A DNA stretch of 55,443 nt from Streptomyces himastatinicus ATCC 53653. GTDB lineage: Bacteria > Actinomycetota > Actinomycetes > Streptomycetales > Streptomycetaceae. Position 1 is the first letter of the stretch. Every line of letters begins with the position of its first letter. Below are positions 24,817 to 32,844 of this stretch, piece after piece. The notes under the pieces were generated by a model that worked only from the letters and a program-made list of their open reading frames with translations, did no database searches and was not told where the DNA came from. Both the position numbers and the translations under genes were made by a program. The DNA is taken from contig NZ_GG657754.1 of assembly GCF_000158915.1 (NCBI RefSeq), positions 7,324,006 to 7,379,448 on the forward strand, written 5' to 3'.

Positions 24817-25596
24817 TCAGGCGTCCGCGTCGATGCCCAGGGTGAGGGTGCCGCGATATCCGGCCGACGGGGTGCTGCCCAGCGCCGTCACCGCCATCAG
24901 CCCGGCGGCGGTGCCGCCGTTGCCGTAGATCCCGTCGGAGGAGAGCGGGGTGCGGGGGACGGTGTTGGTGGAGTACGGGGTCAGCTTGGCGACCGCCCGG
25001 GTGATCGCCTCGTCGAAGAAGAGCTGACCGGTGTGGATCTCGTTGCCGCCGGTGAACGAGCCGTCGGCGGTGAGCGTGACGCCCGTGTGCACCTTGATGT
25101 GGATGTGGATGCAGCGGCCGCGGTACCAGCCGGGGTAGATGCCCTTCAGCTTGGCCACGCCGTCGGTGCCGGTGAGCACACCGCCGCGCAGGAACTTCCC
25201 GTTGTCCGGCTCCTGGTGGCCGTTGTTGCCGACGAAGCCGGAGTACTCGCCGAGCGCGTCGCAGTACCAGATCTCCACGAGCGCTTTGTTGAGCGGTGCG
25301 CAGGTGTCCCTGTCGACGACGGGGAGGACCAGCTCCAGCGGTACGCCCTGTTTGTCCTCGCTGACGTCGGCCCGTACGAGGGCGTGGTCGAGGTAGTACG
25401 GGCCCTCGGTGAGCTGCTTGGTGAGGGTGCAGATCGCGTTGGCGGCGGGGACCGCGTCCGTGGCGTCGGTGGCGGCAGCCTCGGGGCGGGTGGCGGCGGT
25501 TCCGGCGCCGATTCCGACGGCCGCGGCGGCGGCGCTTCCGGCAATCAGTACTCTGCGTCGCCCGATGGGGGCGGGGGATGCGTCTGTCATGGGCAT
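24817..25596 (-). CDS. Tat-exported intradiol ring-cleavage dioxygenase-like protein
   Basis: About 259 residues. A twin-arginine signal (IGRRRVLIAGSAAAAAVGIG) covers the first 35 residues. The mature part has the non-haem iron ligands of intradiol dioxygenases: Tyr in EGPYYLD, Tyr in YPGWYRGR and two His in CIHIHIKVH. NKALVEIWYCDALGEYSGF matches the core beta-sandwich. Such secreted enzymes open catechol-type rings from lignin or plant phenolics using Fe(III). The start is uncertain: ATG at 25596 or 25590, neither with a good ribosome site; a leaderless message is possible. It is a single-gene unit ended by a strong terminator. Confidence 0.85.
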   Translation of the reverse strand: MPMTDASPAPIGRRRVLIAGSAAAAAVGIGAGTAATRPEAAATDATDAVPAANAICTLTKQLTEGPYYLDHALVRADVSEDKQGVPLELVLPVVDRDTCAPLNKALVEIWYCDALGEYSGFVGNNGHQEPDNGKFLRGGVLTGTDGVAKLKGIYPGWYRGRCIHIHIKVHTGVTLTADGSFTGGNEIHTGQLFFDEAITRAVAKLTPYSTNTVPRTPLSSDGIYGNGGTAAGLMAVTALGSTPSAGYRGTLTLGIDADA

Positions 25597-25693
25597 GGAA
25601 AGTAGGGGTGATTGCTGTGGGGTACCTGTCAGTTCGGCAAAGTCTCCGCGCGTCAACTCTTCTTATCGCCAACTCCCTTATCAGTCAGCGGTG

Positions 25694-25722
25694 TTGACAC
25701 CACGAACAAGCGCTTACTAGCT
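25694..25722 (+). promoter_or_regulatory. Pectate lyase promoter with AAGCGCTT operator
   Basis: TTGACA (25694-25699), a 17-base spacer and CTAGCT (25717-25722). Inside the spacer lies the palindrome AAGCGCTT (25708-25715), resembling the core of LacI-family sugar operators in Streptomyces. The rest of the 313-base gap (25597-25909) shows only a long untranslated leader before the lyase ATG and the weak dioxygenase promoter. Confidence 0.55.
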
Positions 25723-25909
25723 TCTTCTGTGATGGCTGTCGTCTGCTGGGGCGGTCCTGACCACACCGCGTCCGGGCAGCGAAATTCGCCACCGTCAGAG
25801 CCGCACCTTTGACGATCTCCACCGGCCCCGGTGACCGACGTGCTTGCCGTGCGCCTCCCGCAAGCGATTGCCCCTCCGGGTGGGGATCCTCCGACCGAGA
25901 GGGCTCCTT

Positions 25910-26965
25910 ATGAACTCCGCAGGTGACCACTTCACGACGGACGCCACTACGGGTATGGGCCACAACCGGCGCCGGCTGACGGCCGTCGCCGCGGGCGTGG
26001 CCGCCACCCTCGCGCTCGGGGGCCTGGCCGCGGTCTCGGCGCAGGACGCGGACGCCGCCACGCCCGCCACGCCCGCCACGCGCGGAGCCGCCGCGGTGGC
26101 GGACACCCCCATCGGTTTCGGCGCGGGCACCACGGGCGGCGGCACCGCCACCGCCACCACCGTCACCACCCTCGCCGCCTTCCAGACCGCCGTCGCCGGT
26201 GACAGCGCCAAGGTCGTCAAGGTGTCCGGTCTGCTCTCCCTCACCGGCCAGGTGGACATCGGCTCCAACACCACCGTGCTGGGCGTCGGTTCGGGCTCCG
26301 GATTCACCGGCGGCGGTCTGCGGCTGAAGGAGGCCACGAACGTCATCATCCGCAACCTCGCCATCAGCAAGCCGAGGAAGCCGTCCGACGGGGTGACGGT
26401 CCAGGAGTCCACCAGGGTGTGGATCGACCACAACACGTTCTCCGCCGACCGGGACCACGACAAGGACTATTACGACGGCCTGCTGGACATCAACCACGGC
26501 TCCGACAACATCACCGTCTCCTGGAACAAGTTCGCCGACCACTTCAAGGGCAGCCTGGTCGGGCACAGCGACAAGAACGCCAGTGAGGACACCGGACATC
26601 TCAAGGTGACCTACCACCACAACTGGTTCAGCAACGTCTACTCCCGCATCCCCAGCCTCCGCTTCGGCACCGGCCACTTCTACGACAACTACGTCCAGGG
26701 CGCGGACACCGCCGTCCACTCCCGGATGGGCGCGCAGATGCTGGTGGAGAACAACGTGTTCCGCGACACCAAGATCGCCGTGACCACCAGCCGGAGCAGC
26801 GACGTGGACGGCTCCGCGGTGCTCCGCGGAAACGACCTGGGCGGCGGCGCCACCGAGATCTCCCAGACCGGCACCTTCACCAAGCCGCCTTACGCGTACA
26901 CGGCTGAACCGGCGTCGTCGGTGGTCGCCTCGGTGACCGCCCAGGCGGGCACCGGCAAGCTCTGA
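25910..26965 (+). CDS. Secreted pectate lyase (PL1 family)
   Basis: A 351-residue parallel beta-helix lyase. The N-terminus is long and polar before RRRLTAVAAGVAATLALGGLAAV, a Sec or Tat-like signal ending near AQDADA. It has the PL1 VWIDHNTFS motif, DYYDGLLDINHGSDNITVSWN with the calcium-binding Asp residues, and the catalytic-Arg region SRIPSLRFG. It cuts polygalacturonate by calcium-assisted beta-elimination. GAGAGGG lies six bases before the ATG. A promoter with an AAGCGCTT palindrome lies about 190 bases upstream. The EEP-jacalin gene follows after 30 bases and may be cotranscribed. Confidence 0.93.
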   Translation: MNSAGDHFTTDATTGMGHNRRRLTAVAAGVAATLALGGLAAVSAQDADAATPATPATRGAAAVADTPIGFGAGTTGGGTATATTVTTLAAFQTAVAGDSAKVVKVSGLLSLTGQVDIGSNTTVLGVGSGSGFTGGGLRLKEATNVIIRNLAISKPRKPSDGVTVQESTRVWIDHNTFSADRDHDKDYYDGLLDINHGSDNITVSWNKFADHFKGSLVGHSDKNASEDTGHLKVTYHHNWFSNVYSRIPSLRFGTGHFYDNYVQGADTAVHSRMGAQMLVENNVFRDTKIAVTTSRSSDVDGSAVLRGNDLGGGATEISQTGTFTKPPYAYTAEPASSVVASVTAQAGTGKL

Positions 26966-26995
26966 CCCTCGCAACTCCCCGAGAGGACACTTTTC

Positions 26996-28336
26996 GTGAG
27001 ATTCATCGGACGCCGCACGGCCGTCGCGGCCGCGGCGGCCATCGCCATCGGTGCGGGCACGCTCGCCACCACGCCCGCCGCGGCGGACACCAAGGCCGCG
27101 GCCCCCGCCTCCGGCTCGTTCAACGCCCTCACCTACAACGTGGCCGGACTCCCCGAGGGCCTGTCGTCCGGCCACCCCGAGAAGAACACCCCGCTGATCT
27201 CGCCCCGCCTGGGCGCGTACGACATCGTCAACGTCCAGGAGGACTTCAACTACCACGCCGCGCTCTACGCCGGTGACGACCACCCGTACCGCACCCCCAC
27301 CAGCGGCGGCGCGGCCTTCGGCGACGGCCTCAACACCCTCTCCGACCTGCCGTACGACGACTTCGAGCGGGTCAAGTGGACCAAGTGCAACGGCACCGAC
27401 TGCCTCACCCCCAAGGGCTTCACCCTCGCCCGGGTGCGGCTCGCCGAAGGCGCGTACCTGGACCTCTACAACGTGCACACCAACGCGGGCACCACCGACG
27501 CCGACCTCGCCGCCCGCCGTGCCAACATCACCCAGCTCTCCGACTTCATCACCGCCAACTCGGCCGGAAACGCGGTGCTCGTCATGGGCGACACCAACAC
27601 CCGCTACACCCGCGCCGCCGACAACATCCGCGACCTCGCCACCCGCAACGGCCTCACCGACGCATGGGTGAACCTCGTCCGCGGCGGCTCGGCCCCGCCC
27701 GCCGGGTCCGACGCGCTCGTGTGCGACCCGGATAACGTCACCAACACCTGCGAGGTCGTCGACAAGGTCCTCTACCGCTCTGGCCCGCTCCTCTCCCTCA
27801 CCGCCGCCCGCTACAACAACGAGAACACCGACTTCCTCGACGCCGAGGGCAAGCCGCTGTCCGACCACTACCCGCACACCGTGGACTTCTCCTGGAAGGC
27901 GGCCGACACGCTCCGCGCCGGAGACCAGTTCGGCGGACCGCACGGCACCGCCTTCAACGACGCCGACGACCTCCCCGCCACCCCCGCGCCCCGCACCCTC
28001 ACCCTGCGCGGCGGCTCCCGCCTGGACGCGGTGTCCCTGACCCTGTCCGGCGGTACGACCCTCGGCCACGGCGGCAGCGGCGGCACCCCGGCCTCCCTCA
28101 CCCTCGGCTCCGGTGAACACCTCACCTCCGCCACCCTCAGCCGCGGCCAGAAGGACGGCCGCACCCGCCTCTTCTCCGCGGCCTTCACCACCGACAAGGG
28201 CCGCACCGTGGCGGCCGGAACCCCCACCTCCGACACCGCCACGTTCACCGCCCCCGACGGCTGGCAGATCGTGGGCTTCACCGGCCGCGCCGGTGAAGAG
28301 ATCGACAAGCTGGGCGTCATCTACGCGCCACGCTAG
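26996..28336 (+). CDS. Secreted endonuclease/exonuclease/phosphatase-family protein with C-terminal jacalin-like domain
   Basis: A 446-residue secreted protein. The signal peptide (VRFIGRRTAVAAAAAIAIGAG...AAA) covers about 31 residues. Residues 38-300 are an EEP hydrolase with all expected catalytic stretches: TYNVAGLP, VNVQEDF (Glu), YNVHTNAG (His), VMGDTNTRY (Asp-x-Asn) and LSDHYPHT (Asp-His). Residues 310-446 form a jacalin-like beta-prism (DQFGGPHGTAFND, TLTLRGGSRLDAVSLTLSG, EIDKLGVIYA), a carbohydrate-binding fold. The catalytic part resembles secreted sphingomyelinase C and DNase I relatives; the substrate could be a phospholipid or nucleic acid. The GTG start lies in a context without a strong ribosome site. 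Confidence 0.85.
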   Translation: MRFIGRRTAVAAAAAIAIGAGTLATTPAAADTKAAAPASGSFNALTYNVAGLPEGLSSGHPEKNTPLISPRLGAYDIVNVQEDFNYHAALYAGDDHPYRTPTSGGAAFGDGLNTLSDLPYDDFERVKWTKCNGTDCLTPKGFTLARVRLAEGAYLDLYNVHTNAGTTDADLAARRANITQLSDFITANSAGNAVLVMGDTNTRYTRAADNIRDLATRNGLTDAWVNLVRGGSAPPAGSDALVCDPDNVTNTCEVVDKVLYRSGPLLSLTAARYNNENTDFLDAEGKPLSDHYPHTVDFSWKAADTLRAGDQFGGPHGTAFNDADDLPATPAPRTLTLRGGSRLDAVSLTLSGGTTLGHGGSGGTPASLTLGSGEHLTSATLSRGQKDGRTRLFSAAFTTDKGRTVAAGTPTSDTATFTAPDGWQIVGFTGRAGEEIDKLGVIYAPR

Positions 28337-28354
28337 CCAAGTAGGCTTCCGCCC

Positions 28355-29146
28355 ATGCGTGATCTTGGAGTGGGCATCGGCTATCTGGTGAAGGGCCAAC
28401 GCTGGGTGGCCCAGCACGGGAGGTGGTGGGGGATCGGGATGATCCCGGCCCTCATCACCCTCGTCGGATACGCGGCGGCCCTCGTCGTCCTCTTCTACTG
28501 GACTCTGTCACGTCATCGCCTGGGCCACCCCCCTTCGCCGACGACTGGTCCTCACCCTGGCTCGGCGCCTTCCGCGACGCGCTCGCGATCCTCTTCGGCA
28601 CCGCCTGCCTCTTTCCTCGCGGTGATCACGTTCACCGCGGTCACGCTCCTGGTCGGCCAGCCCTTCTACGAATCCCTCTCCGAGGAGGTCGACCGCTCCG
28701 AAGGCGGCGAGGTCCCCGAATCGGGCCTGTCGACCTGGCAGGAGGTGTGGATCGGCATCCGCGAGGCCCTCGCCCTGCTCATCCGCGTCACCCTGTGGAG
28801 CGTGCTCTTCTTCGCGCTCGGCTTCATCCCGTTCATCGGCCAGACCGTGATCCCCGCCCTCGCCCTCTGCGTGACCGGCTTCTTCCTCGCCGAGGAGCTG
28901 ACCTCGGTCGCCCTGCTGCGCCGCGGCGTCCTGCTCAAGGAGCGCCGCCGCATGCTCCGCGGCCGCCGCCTCCTCACGGTCGGCTTCGGCCTCCCCCTCG
29001 CCCTGCTCTTCCTGCTCCCCCTGGTCGCGGTCTTCCTCATGCCGGGCGCCGTAGCGGGCGCGACCCTCCTCGTCCGCGACCTCACGGGCGAGGCCGCCGC
29101 CCCGCCCCAGGGCGACACCGCGGCGGGAGCGCTGGGCAGCGCGTGA
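28355..29146 (+). CDS. EI24-domain membrane protein with an internal out-of-frame patch
   Basis: A 263-residue polytopic protein of the EI24/CysZ-like family: VGIGYLVKGQRWVAQHGRWW, FLAVITFTAVTLLVGQPFYE, GFIPFIGQTVIPALALCVTGFFLAEELT and a positively charged loop before a final hairpin. Residues about 51-86 are Ser/Pro/Arg nonsense. The expected VIAWATPFADDWSSPWLG, FRDALAILFGTACLF is present in two other frames. Three single-base gains (about 28500-28511, in the C run 28528-28533, in TTT 28612-28614) cancel out, so the open frame survives. Function in this family is unclear in bacteria (sulfate uptake for CysZ). The stop overlaps the Nudix start. Confidence 0.75.
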   Translation: MRDLGVGIGYLVKGQRWVAQHGRWWGIGMIPALITLVGYAAALVVLFYWTLSRHRLGHPPSPTTGPHPGSAPSATRSRSSSAPPASFLAVITFTAVTLLVGQPFYESLSEEVDRSEGGEVPESGLSTWQEVWIGIREALALLIRVTLWSVLFFALGFIPFIGQTVIPALALCVTGFFLAEELTSVALLRRGVLLKERRRMLRGRRLLTVGFGLPLALLFLLPLVAVFLMPGAVAGATLLVRDLTGEAAAPPQGDTAAGALGSA

Positions 29147-29598
29147 CGGATCACCACCCGGCCCGCGACGCCTCCGTGGTGGTGGCCCGCGACACGAACG
29201 GGCTGGTGGCCCTGCTGAGCGCCCACTTCCCCCGCCACGGTGGCGACTACCTGTTCCTGCCCGGCGGGCGCCGGGAGGACGGAGAGACGGCGGAGGAGTG
29301 CGCGCGGCGAGAGCTGCGGGAGGAGGCGGGGATCACCGCCGGGGCCTGGCGGTCGCTGGGTGCGTACGCCATGACGCTCGGCTCACCGGCACGGGTGCAC
29401 CTCTTCGAGGCCCGGCACCTGACCCTTGGCCCTCAGGAACTCACCCCCACCGAGCAGGACTTCACCCTCTCCTGGTGGTCGATGAGCGATGCGATCGACG
29501 CGGTCTCCCGGGGGCGCTTCCTCCTTCCGGCCGGCCCCTTGGCCCTGCTGCTCGCCGACAGGACGGGGCATTTTTCCCGGGCGCCATCGGATCGATAA
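29143..29598 (+). CDS. Nudix hydrolase
   Basis: A 151-residue pyrophosphohydrolase with an intact Nudix box at about residues 40-63: GGRREDGETAEECARREL followed by REEAGI, fitting GX5EX7REUXEEXGU. The first strand DASVVVARDTNGLVALL and the last helix are normal. Such enzymes hydrolyse a nucleoside diphosphate linked to another group; the substrate cannot be told. The GTG start overlaps the EI24 stop (GTGA), so the two are coupled. Confidence 0.9.
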   Translation: MTDHHPARDASVVVARDTNGLVALLSAHFPRHGGDYLFLPGGRREDGETAEECARRELREEAGITAGAWRSLGAYAMTLGSPARVHLFEARHLTLGPQELTPTEQDFTLSWWSMSDAIDAVSRGRFLLPAGPLALLLADRTGHFSRAPSDR

Positions 29599-29799
29599 GG
29601 GATGGGTGATCGATGCGGGCTGAATGTGAATCATCAGCTCCTTCACGGCCGGGGATGCGATCGGTGAGGATCGGAACGCAACATCCGTGAGGGCGGATAT
29701 CGGACTGCTCTCCGTTGCCCACTTCCTCAAGGAAGTCCTTGACCCTCATAGTCCGAGACGATCGCCGCGGCGCTGGCCCAGCAGCTCGCCGACGGAGAG

Positions 29800-30519
29800 G
29801 TGCTTCCGCCGGTGCACAAGAGAGAAACCGTCGAGCAATTCATCCTGAAGGAGATCGCGGACGGCCGCTACGAGCCGGGTGACCTGGTGGCGACGGGCGC
29901 CGAACTCGCCCGCCGGCTGGGGGTATCCCTCAGCACGGCCGGTAACGCGCTACGACGCCTCAAGGAACATGGGGTGCTCCACGGTGCCCTCGGGAGCGCG
30001 GGAACGCGCGTCGCGGTTCCCGGGCAGAATCCACCACGGACAACAGCCGAGCGGGCCACTCACCTGGCCGCCGTGATCCGCCGGCAGATCGAGGACGGCA
30101 CCTACCCCTCCGGAACGCTGCTGCCCTCCAACCGCGTGCTCGCCCGAGCACATCGGGTCCCCGGGCATGTGGTGGTCCAGGTCATCAAGATCCTGGTCGA
30201 CGAGGAACTGGTGGAGACCCGAGCCTCCATAGGAAAACTCGTACGCGACCCCCGGGAAAGGCCGGGCTCACGACGACTGCTCAGCAAATCGGATCAATTG
30301 GTCAAGTCAATCCGCGACGACATCCTCAACGGTGCCCTCATCCCCGGCGAGCCGCTGCCGAGCAGCATAAAACTCGCCCACCGCTACGGCATGGGCCAGA
30401 CAACCGTCGTCAAATCCGTGCCGAAACTCCTGGCCGAAGGGCTCATCGTCAAGGTGCCCTCAATGTCCGGGAGGTTCCTGATCCGGCAGACTCGCCGAAA
30501 AGGGCCGGGCGAGAGCTGA
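29800..30519 (+). CDS. Protein built of three tandem GntR-type winged-helix domains
   Basis: A 239-residue protein with three consecutive GntR DNA-binding domains and no effector domain: residues 10-70 (FILKEIADGRYEPGDL, LARRLGVSLSTAGNALRRL), 86-152 (VIRRQIEDGTYPSGTLLP, LARAHRVPGHVVVQVIKIL) and 165-232 (SIRDDILNGALIPGEPLP, LAHRYGMGQTTVVKSVPKL). The GTG at 29800 follows GGAG closely. The frame stays open upstream to a TAG at about 29743 and reads ETIAAALAQQLADGEVLPP, which looks like the first helix of a fourth domain, so the 5' end may be truncated or frameshifted. Codon usage is less GC-biased than its neighbours. Role unknown. Confidence 0.75.
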   Translation: MLPPVHKRETVEQFILKEIADGRYEPGDLVATGAELARRLGVSLSTAGNALRRLKEHGVLHGALGSAGTRVAVPGQNPPRTTAERATHLAAVIRRQIEDGTYPSGTLLPSNRVLARAHRVPGHVVVQVIKILVDEELVETRASIGKLVRDPRERPGSRRLLSKSDQLVKSIRDDILNGALIPGEPLPSSIKLAHRYGMGQTTVVKSVPKLLAEGLIVKVPSMSGRFLIRQTRRKGPGES

Positions 30520-30547
30520 CGGCCCGCGCGGGGATAGCTTTCTGTGT

Positions 30548-31507
30548 ATGACCGCAGGCAGGGATGAGGGAGTTCGTCCACCCGGTGGGCCGGACGGGCG
30601 CTCCGAGCCGAGCGTCCACCAACTGCGGCTGTTCGTGGTGCTTGCGGAGGAGTTGCACTTCGGGCGTGCCGCCGCCCGGCTGTTCATGTCGCAGCCGGCC
30701 TTCAGCCAGCAGATCCGCGTGCTGGAACGGCGACTCGGCCTGCAACTGGTCGAGCGCACCAGCCGCGTCGTCGAGCTCACCCACGCCGGGCAGACCCTCC
30801 TTCCCCACGCTCACGCCGTCGCGGACGCCATGGCCACCCTGCGCCATGTCGCCGACACACGAACGCGCGGGATCTGCGGGCGGATCGTCGTCGGCACCCT
30901 CACCGCCGAGCCCGCGATGCCCCACACCCGCGCCATCCTGGACGAACTGCACACGCGCCACCCCGATGTCGCCATCGAGATGCGCAGCCTCAACTTCGTC
31001 AACCAGTACGAGGCGCTGGCCTGCGGCGAGGTGGACATAGCCTTCCTGCGCCCGCCCGCGCCGTCCGGTATCCAGACCCTGCTCCTGGCCGAGGAACCCC
31101 GCGTCGTCTGCCTTCCGGCCGACGACCCGCTGACCGCGCATGAGCGGCTCACCCTCGACGACCTCACCGATCGCGCCATGCCGCTCATGCCGCCGGAATC
31201 CCCTCAGGAGTGGCGGGACTTCTGGGCCGTCAATCCGCGGCCCAACGGGACACCGGTCCGATTCGGGCCCCTGGCCGTGGACATCGAGGGCGTACTGCAC
31301 ATGATCGCCCGCGGCCAGACCATCGGCATGCTCCCCGCCTCGGCCCGCGACTTCTATCCACGCCCTGGAATCCGCTACCGGGATGTGACGGACGCTCCGC
31401 CCTGCACGATGGCCCTCGCCTGGTTCGCCAAGAACCGCAATCGCCCGGACATCGCCCTGATACGGGACATCGCACGGACCGTTCTCCGCCAGAAGCCATC
31501 CGGCTGA
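30548..31507 (+). CDS. LysR-family transcriptional regulator
   Basis: A 319-residue regulator. The winged helix is at residues 22-85 (LRLFVVLAEELHFGRAAARLFMSQ, FSQQIRVLERRLGLQLVERTS), then a linker helix and the two-lobe effector domain (GRIVVGTLTAEPAMPHTR; VDIAFLRPPAPSG). The ATG at 30548 has no ribosome site, and the message may be leaderless. The gene is 28 bases after the triple-GntR gene and convergent with the DUF2599 gene, separated by a bidirectional terminator. Target and ligand are unknown. Confidence 0.9.
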   Translation: MTAGRDEGVRPPGGPDGRSEPSVHQLRLFVVLAEELHFGRAAARLFMSQPAFSQQIRVLERRLGLQLVERTSRVVELTHAGQTLLPHAHAVADAMATLRHVADTRTRGICGRIVVGTLTAEPAMPHTRAILDELHTRHPDVAIEMRSLNFVNQYEALACGEVDIAFLRPPAPSGIQTLLLAEEPRVVCLPADDPLTAHERLTLDDLTDRAMPLMPPESPQEWRDFWAVNPRPNGTPVRFGPLAVDIEGVLHMIARGQTIGMLPASARDFYPRPGIRYRDVTDAPPCTMALAWFAKNRNRPDIALIRDIARTVLRQKPSG

Positions 31508-31520
31508 CGCCGGTCGGTTC

Positions 31521-31555
31521 GTACGCCCCGCCAGCGGGGTTGCGGCGGGGCGTAC
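31521..31555. terminator. Bidirectional terminator between convergent genes
   Basis: GTACGCCCCGCC (31521-31532) pairs perfectly with GGCGGGGCGTAC (31544-31555), 11-base loop. It lies between the LysR stop and the DUF2599 stop and can serve both strands. Confidence 0.75.
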
Positions 31556-31586
31556 GGGATCGGGGGCCCGGTCGTGACCAGGGGCG

Positions 31587-32603
31587 TCAGGCGCGCGGCG
31601 GGTTGCACTCCCACCAGACCGTCCAGGGATAGGAGCCGTCCTGGCGCCAGTCCTCCAGATGCCATTCGGGATTGCCTTGGGCGAACTGGTGGTGGCATGC
31701 GAACTGGTCGTACAAGCCGCCGCGGTTGTTGGGGATGAGGGGCCCGTACTCCTGTAGCAATTCCACCCAGGCGACGCCCGTGCCGAAGTTGGGCCGTATC
31801 AGCTGGTTGTTCCGGAACCAATCGGCAGTCGCCACATAGAAGGACGGCCCGTCTCCGCGCACGTCCCAGTGTGCCGAGAGGATGGCACCCCCGCTCGCCT
31901 GCGCATCCGCCACCACGGGATGCGCGGCCGCGTCATGCCGTACGGTCTGCACCACGCTGTTCCCCTCGACGCGGTACGAGGCGGGCACAGCCTTCCCGTT
32001 GGCGTCCCTGGCCGCAGGGGCGTCGATCCCGCCCACCGGTTTTCCGCGTGCGTCCATTACCGCGACGCTGCCGTCCTTGCCTTGGCTGAGCCGGCCTCCC
32101 TTCGGCACCTCCACGGGGTAGGTGAACTCGCTGGGCGCCGCGGCGTCTTTCAGCACGGACTGCACCCGAGCGCTGCGCTTCATCGGCCGCACGGCCAGGT
32201 CGGTGTGCGGCAGCGCGTCGGGATAGGCGACAGTGCCGTCCTTCGCCGGCTGCGCGGGACGTTGGGCCGCCCCCTTCGGCAGACTCAGACTCAACGGTGC
32301 GCGGTCGCCTGCGCCTGTCCGGGCCAGCGTCAGGCTGTCACGGCTGGTGTCGGGCAGGTCGATGCGCAGGTGGTGGCCGCTTGCCGCCAGCCCCTGCCCG
32401 GCCTGGGCGCGGGCCCGGACGAAATCCTGCCCGGTGTCCGGGAAAGCCTTGTCGATCCGCTCGGCGATGCGCAGCGCCTTTGCCTCTGCGCCATCGGGCC
32501 GGCCGGTCGTCGCATCGGCCGCCTGCGCTGGCGGCGCCAGGCCCGAGCCGAGTAGCACCGCCGCTCCCACGGCCGAGCCCAGAAGTCGTTTCAGCATTGT
32601 CAC
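31587..32603 (-). CDS. Secreted DUF2599-domain protein
   Basis: A 338-residue exported protein. The signal peptide (LKRLLGSAVGAAVLLGSGLA...AQA) covers about 28 residues. The middle (residues 130-235) contains beta-rich YPVEVPKGG, GSVAVMDARGKPVGGI and ASYRVEGNSVVQTVRH, a pattern seen in secreted shell domains that precede variable C-termini. The last 90 residues match DUF2599: YDQFACHHQFAQGNPEWHLE, DWRQ and WWECNP, with paired Cys likely to form a disulfide. The GTG at 32603 lies seven bases after AGGAGG, better than the ATG at 32597. Function unknown. Confidence 0.75.
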   Translation of the reverse strand: MTMLKRLLGSAVGAAVLLGSGLAPPAQAADATTGRPDGAEAKALRIAERIDKAFPDTGQDFVRARAQAGQGLAASGHHLRIDLPDTSRDSLTLARTGAGDRAPLSLSLPKGAAQRPAQPAKDGTVAYPDALPHTDLAVRPMKRSARVQSVLKDAAAPSEFTYPVEVPKGGRLSQGKDGSVAVMDARGKPVGGIDAPAARDANGKAVPASYRVEGNSVVQTVRHDAAAHPVVADAQASGGAILSAHWDVRGDGPSFYVATADWFRNNQLIRPNFGTGVAWVELLQEYGPLIPNNRGGLYDQFACHHQFAQGNPEWHLEDWRQDGSYPWTVWWECNPPRA

Positions 32604-32795
32604 TTGCCTGCCTCCTGTCGACGGAAAGCGCGCGCGAATGTCCTGGACATGACATTCGAACCCCGGATACCTCCCGGCCCAATGAACGTGTCACGAGGCG
32701 CTTGTGCAGCTCAAGGACGTGCTGATTCGTCTTTCGTGCAGACTCATAGCGGTTTCGTTATCAAGCGCGGCCACGGTGCCGAGCACACCCGACGG

Positions 32796-32827
32796 CGGCG
32801 GCCCGGCCTGATCGGGCCGGGCCGCCG
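32796..32827 (-). terminator. Terminator hairpin after FG-GAP gene
   Basis: A 13-base stem, CGGCGGCCCGGCC (32796-32808) with GGCCGGGCCGCCG (32815-32827), and a 6-base loop, 18 bases beyond the FG-GAP stop on the minus strand. No T tract. Confidence 0.7.
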
Positions 32828-32844
32828 TCTGAGGGGATGTCGTG

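Noticed and set aside
22729..25605. 958-residue plus-strand open frame
   Set aside because: It runs antisense across the kinase, GntR and dioxygenase genes, all of which have clear motifs; its composition is typical of high-GC antisense shadows.
25685..28417. 910-residue minus-strand open frame
   Set aside because: It is antisense to the pectate lyase and EEP-jacalin genes, which carry full catalytic motifs.
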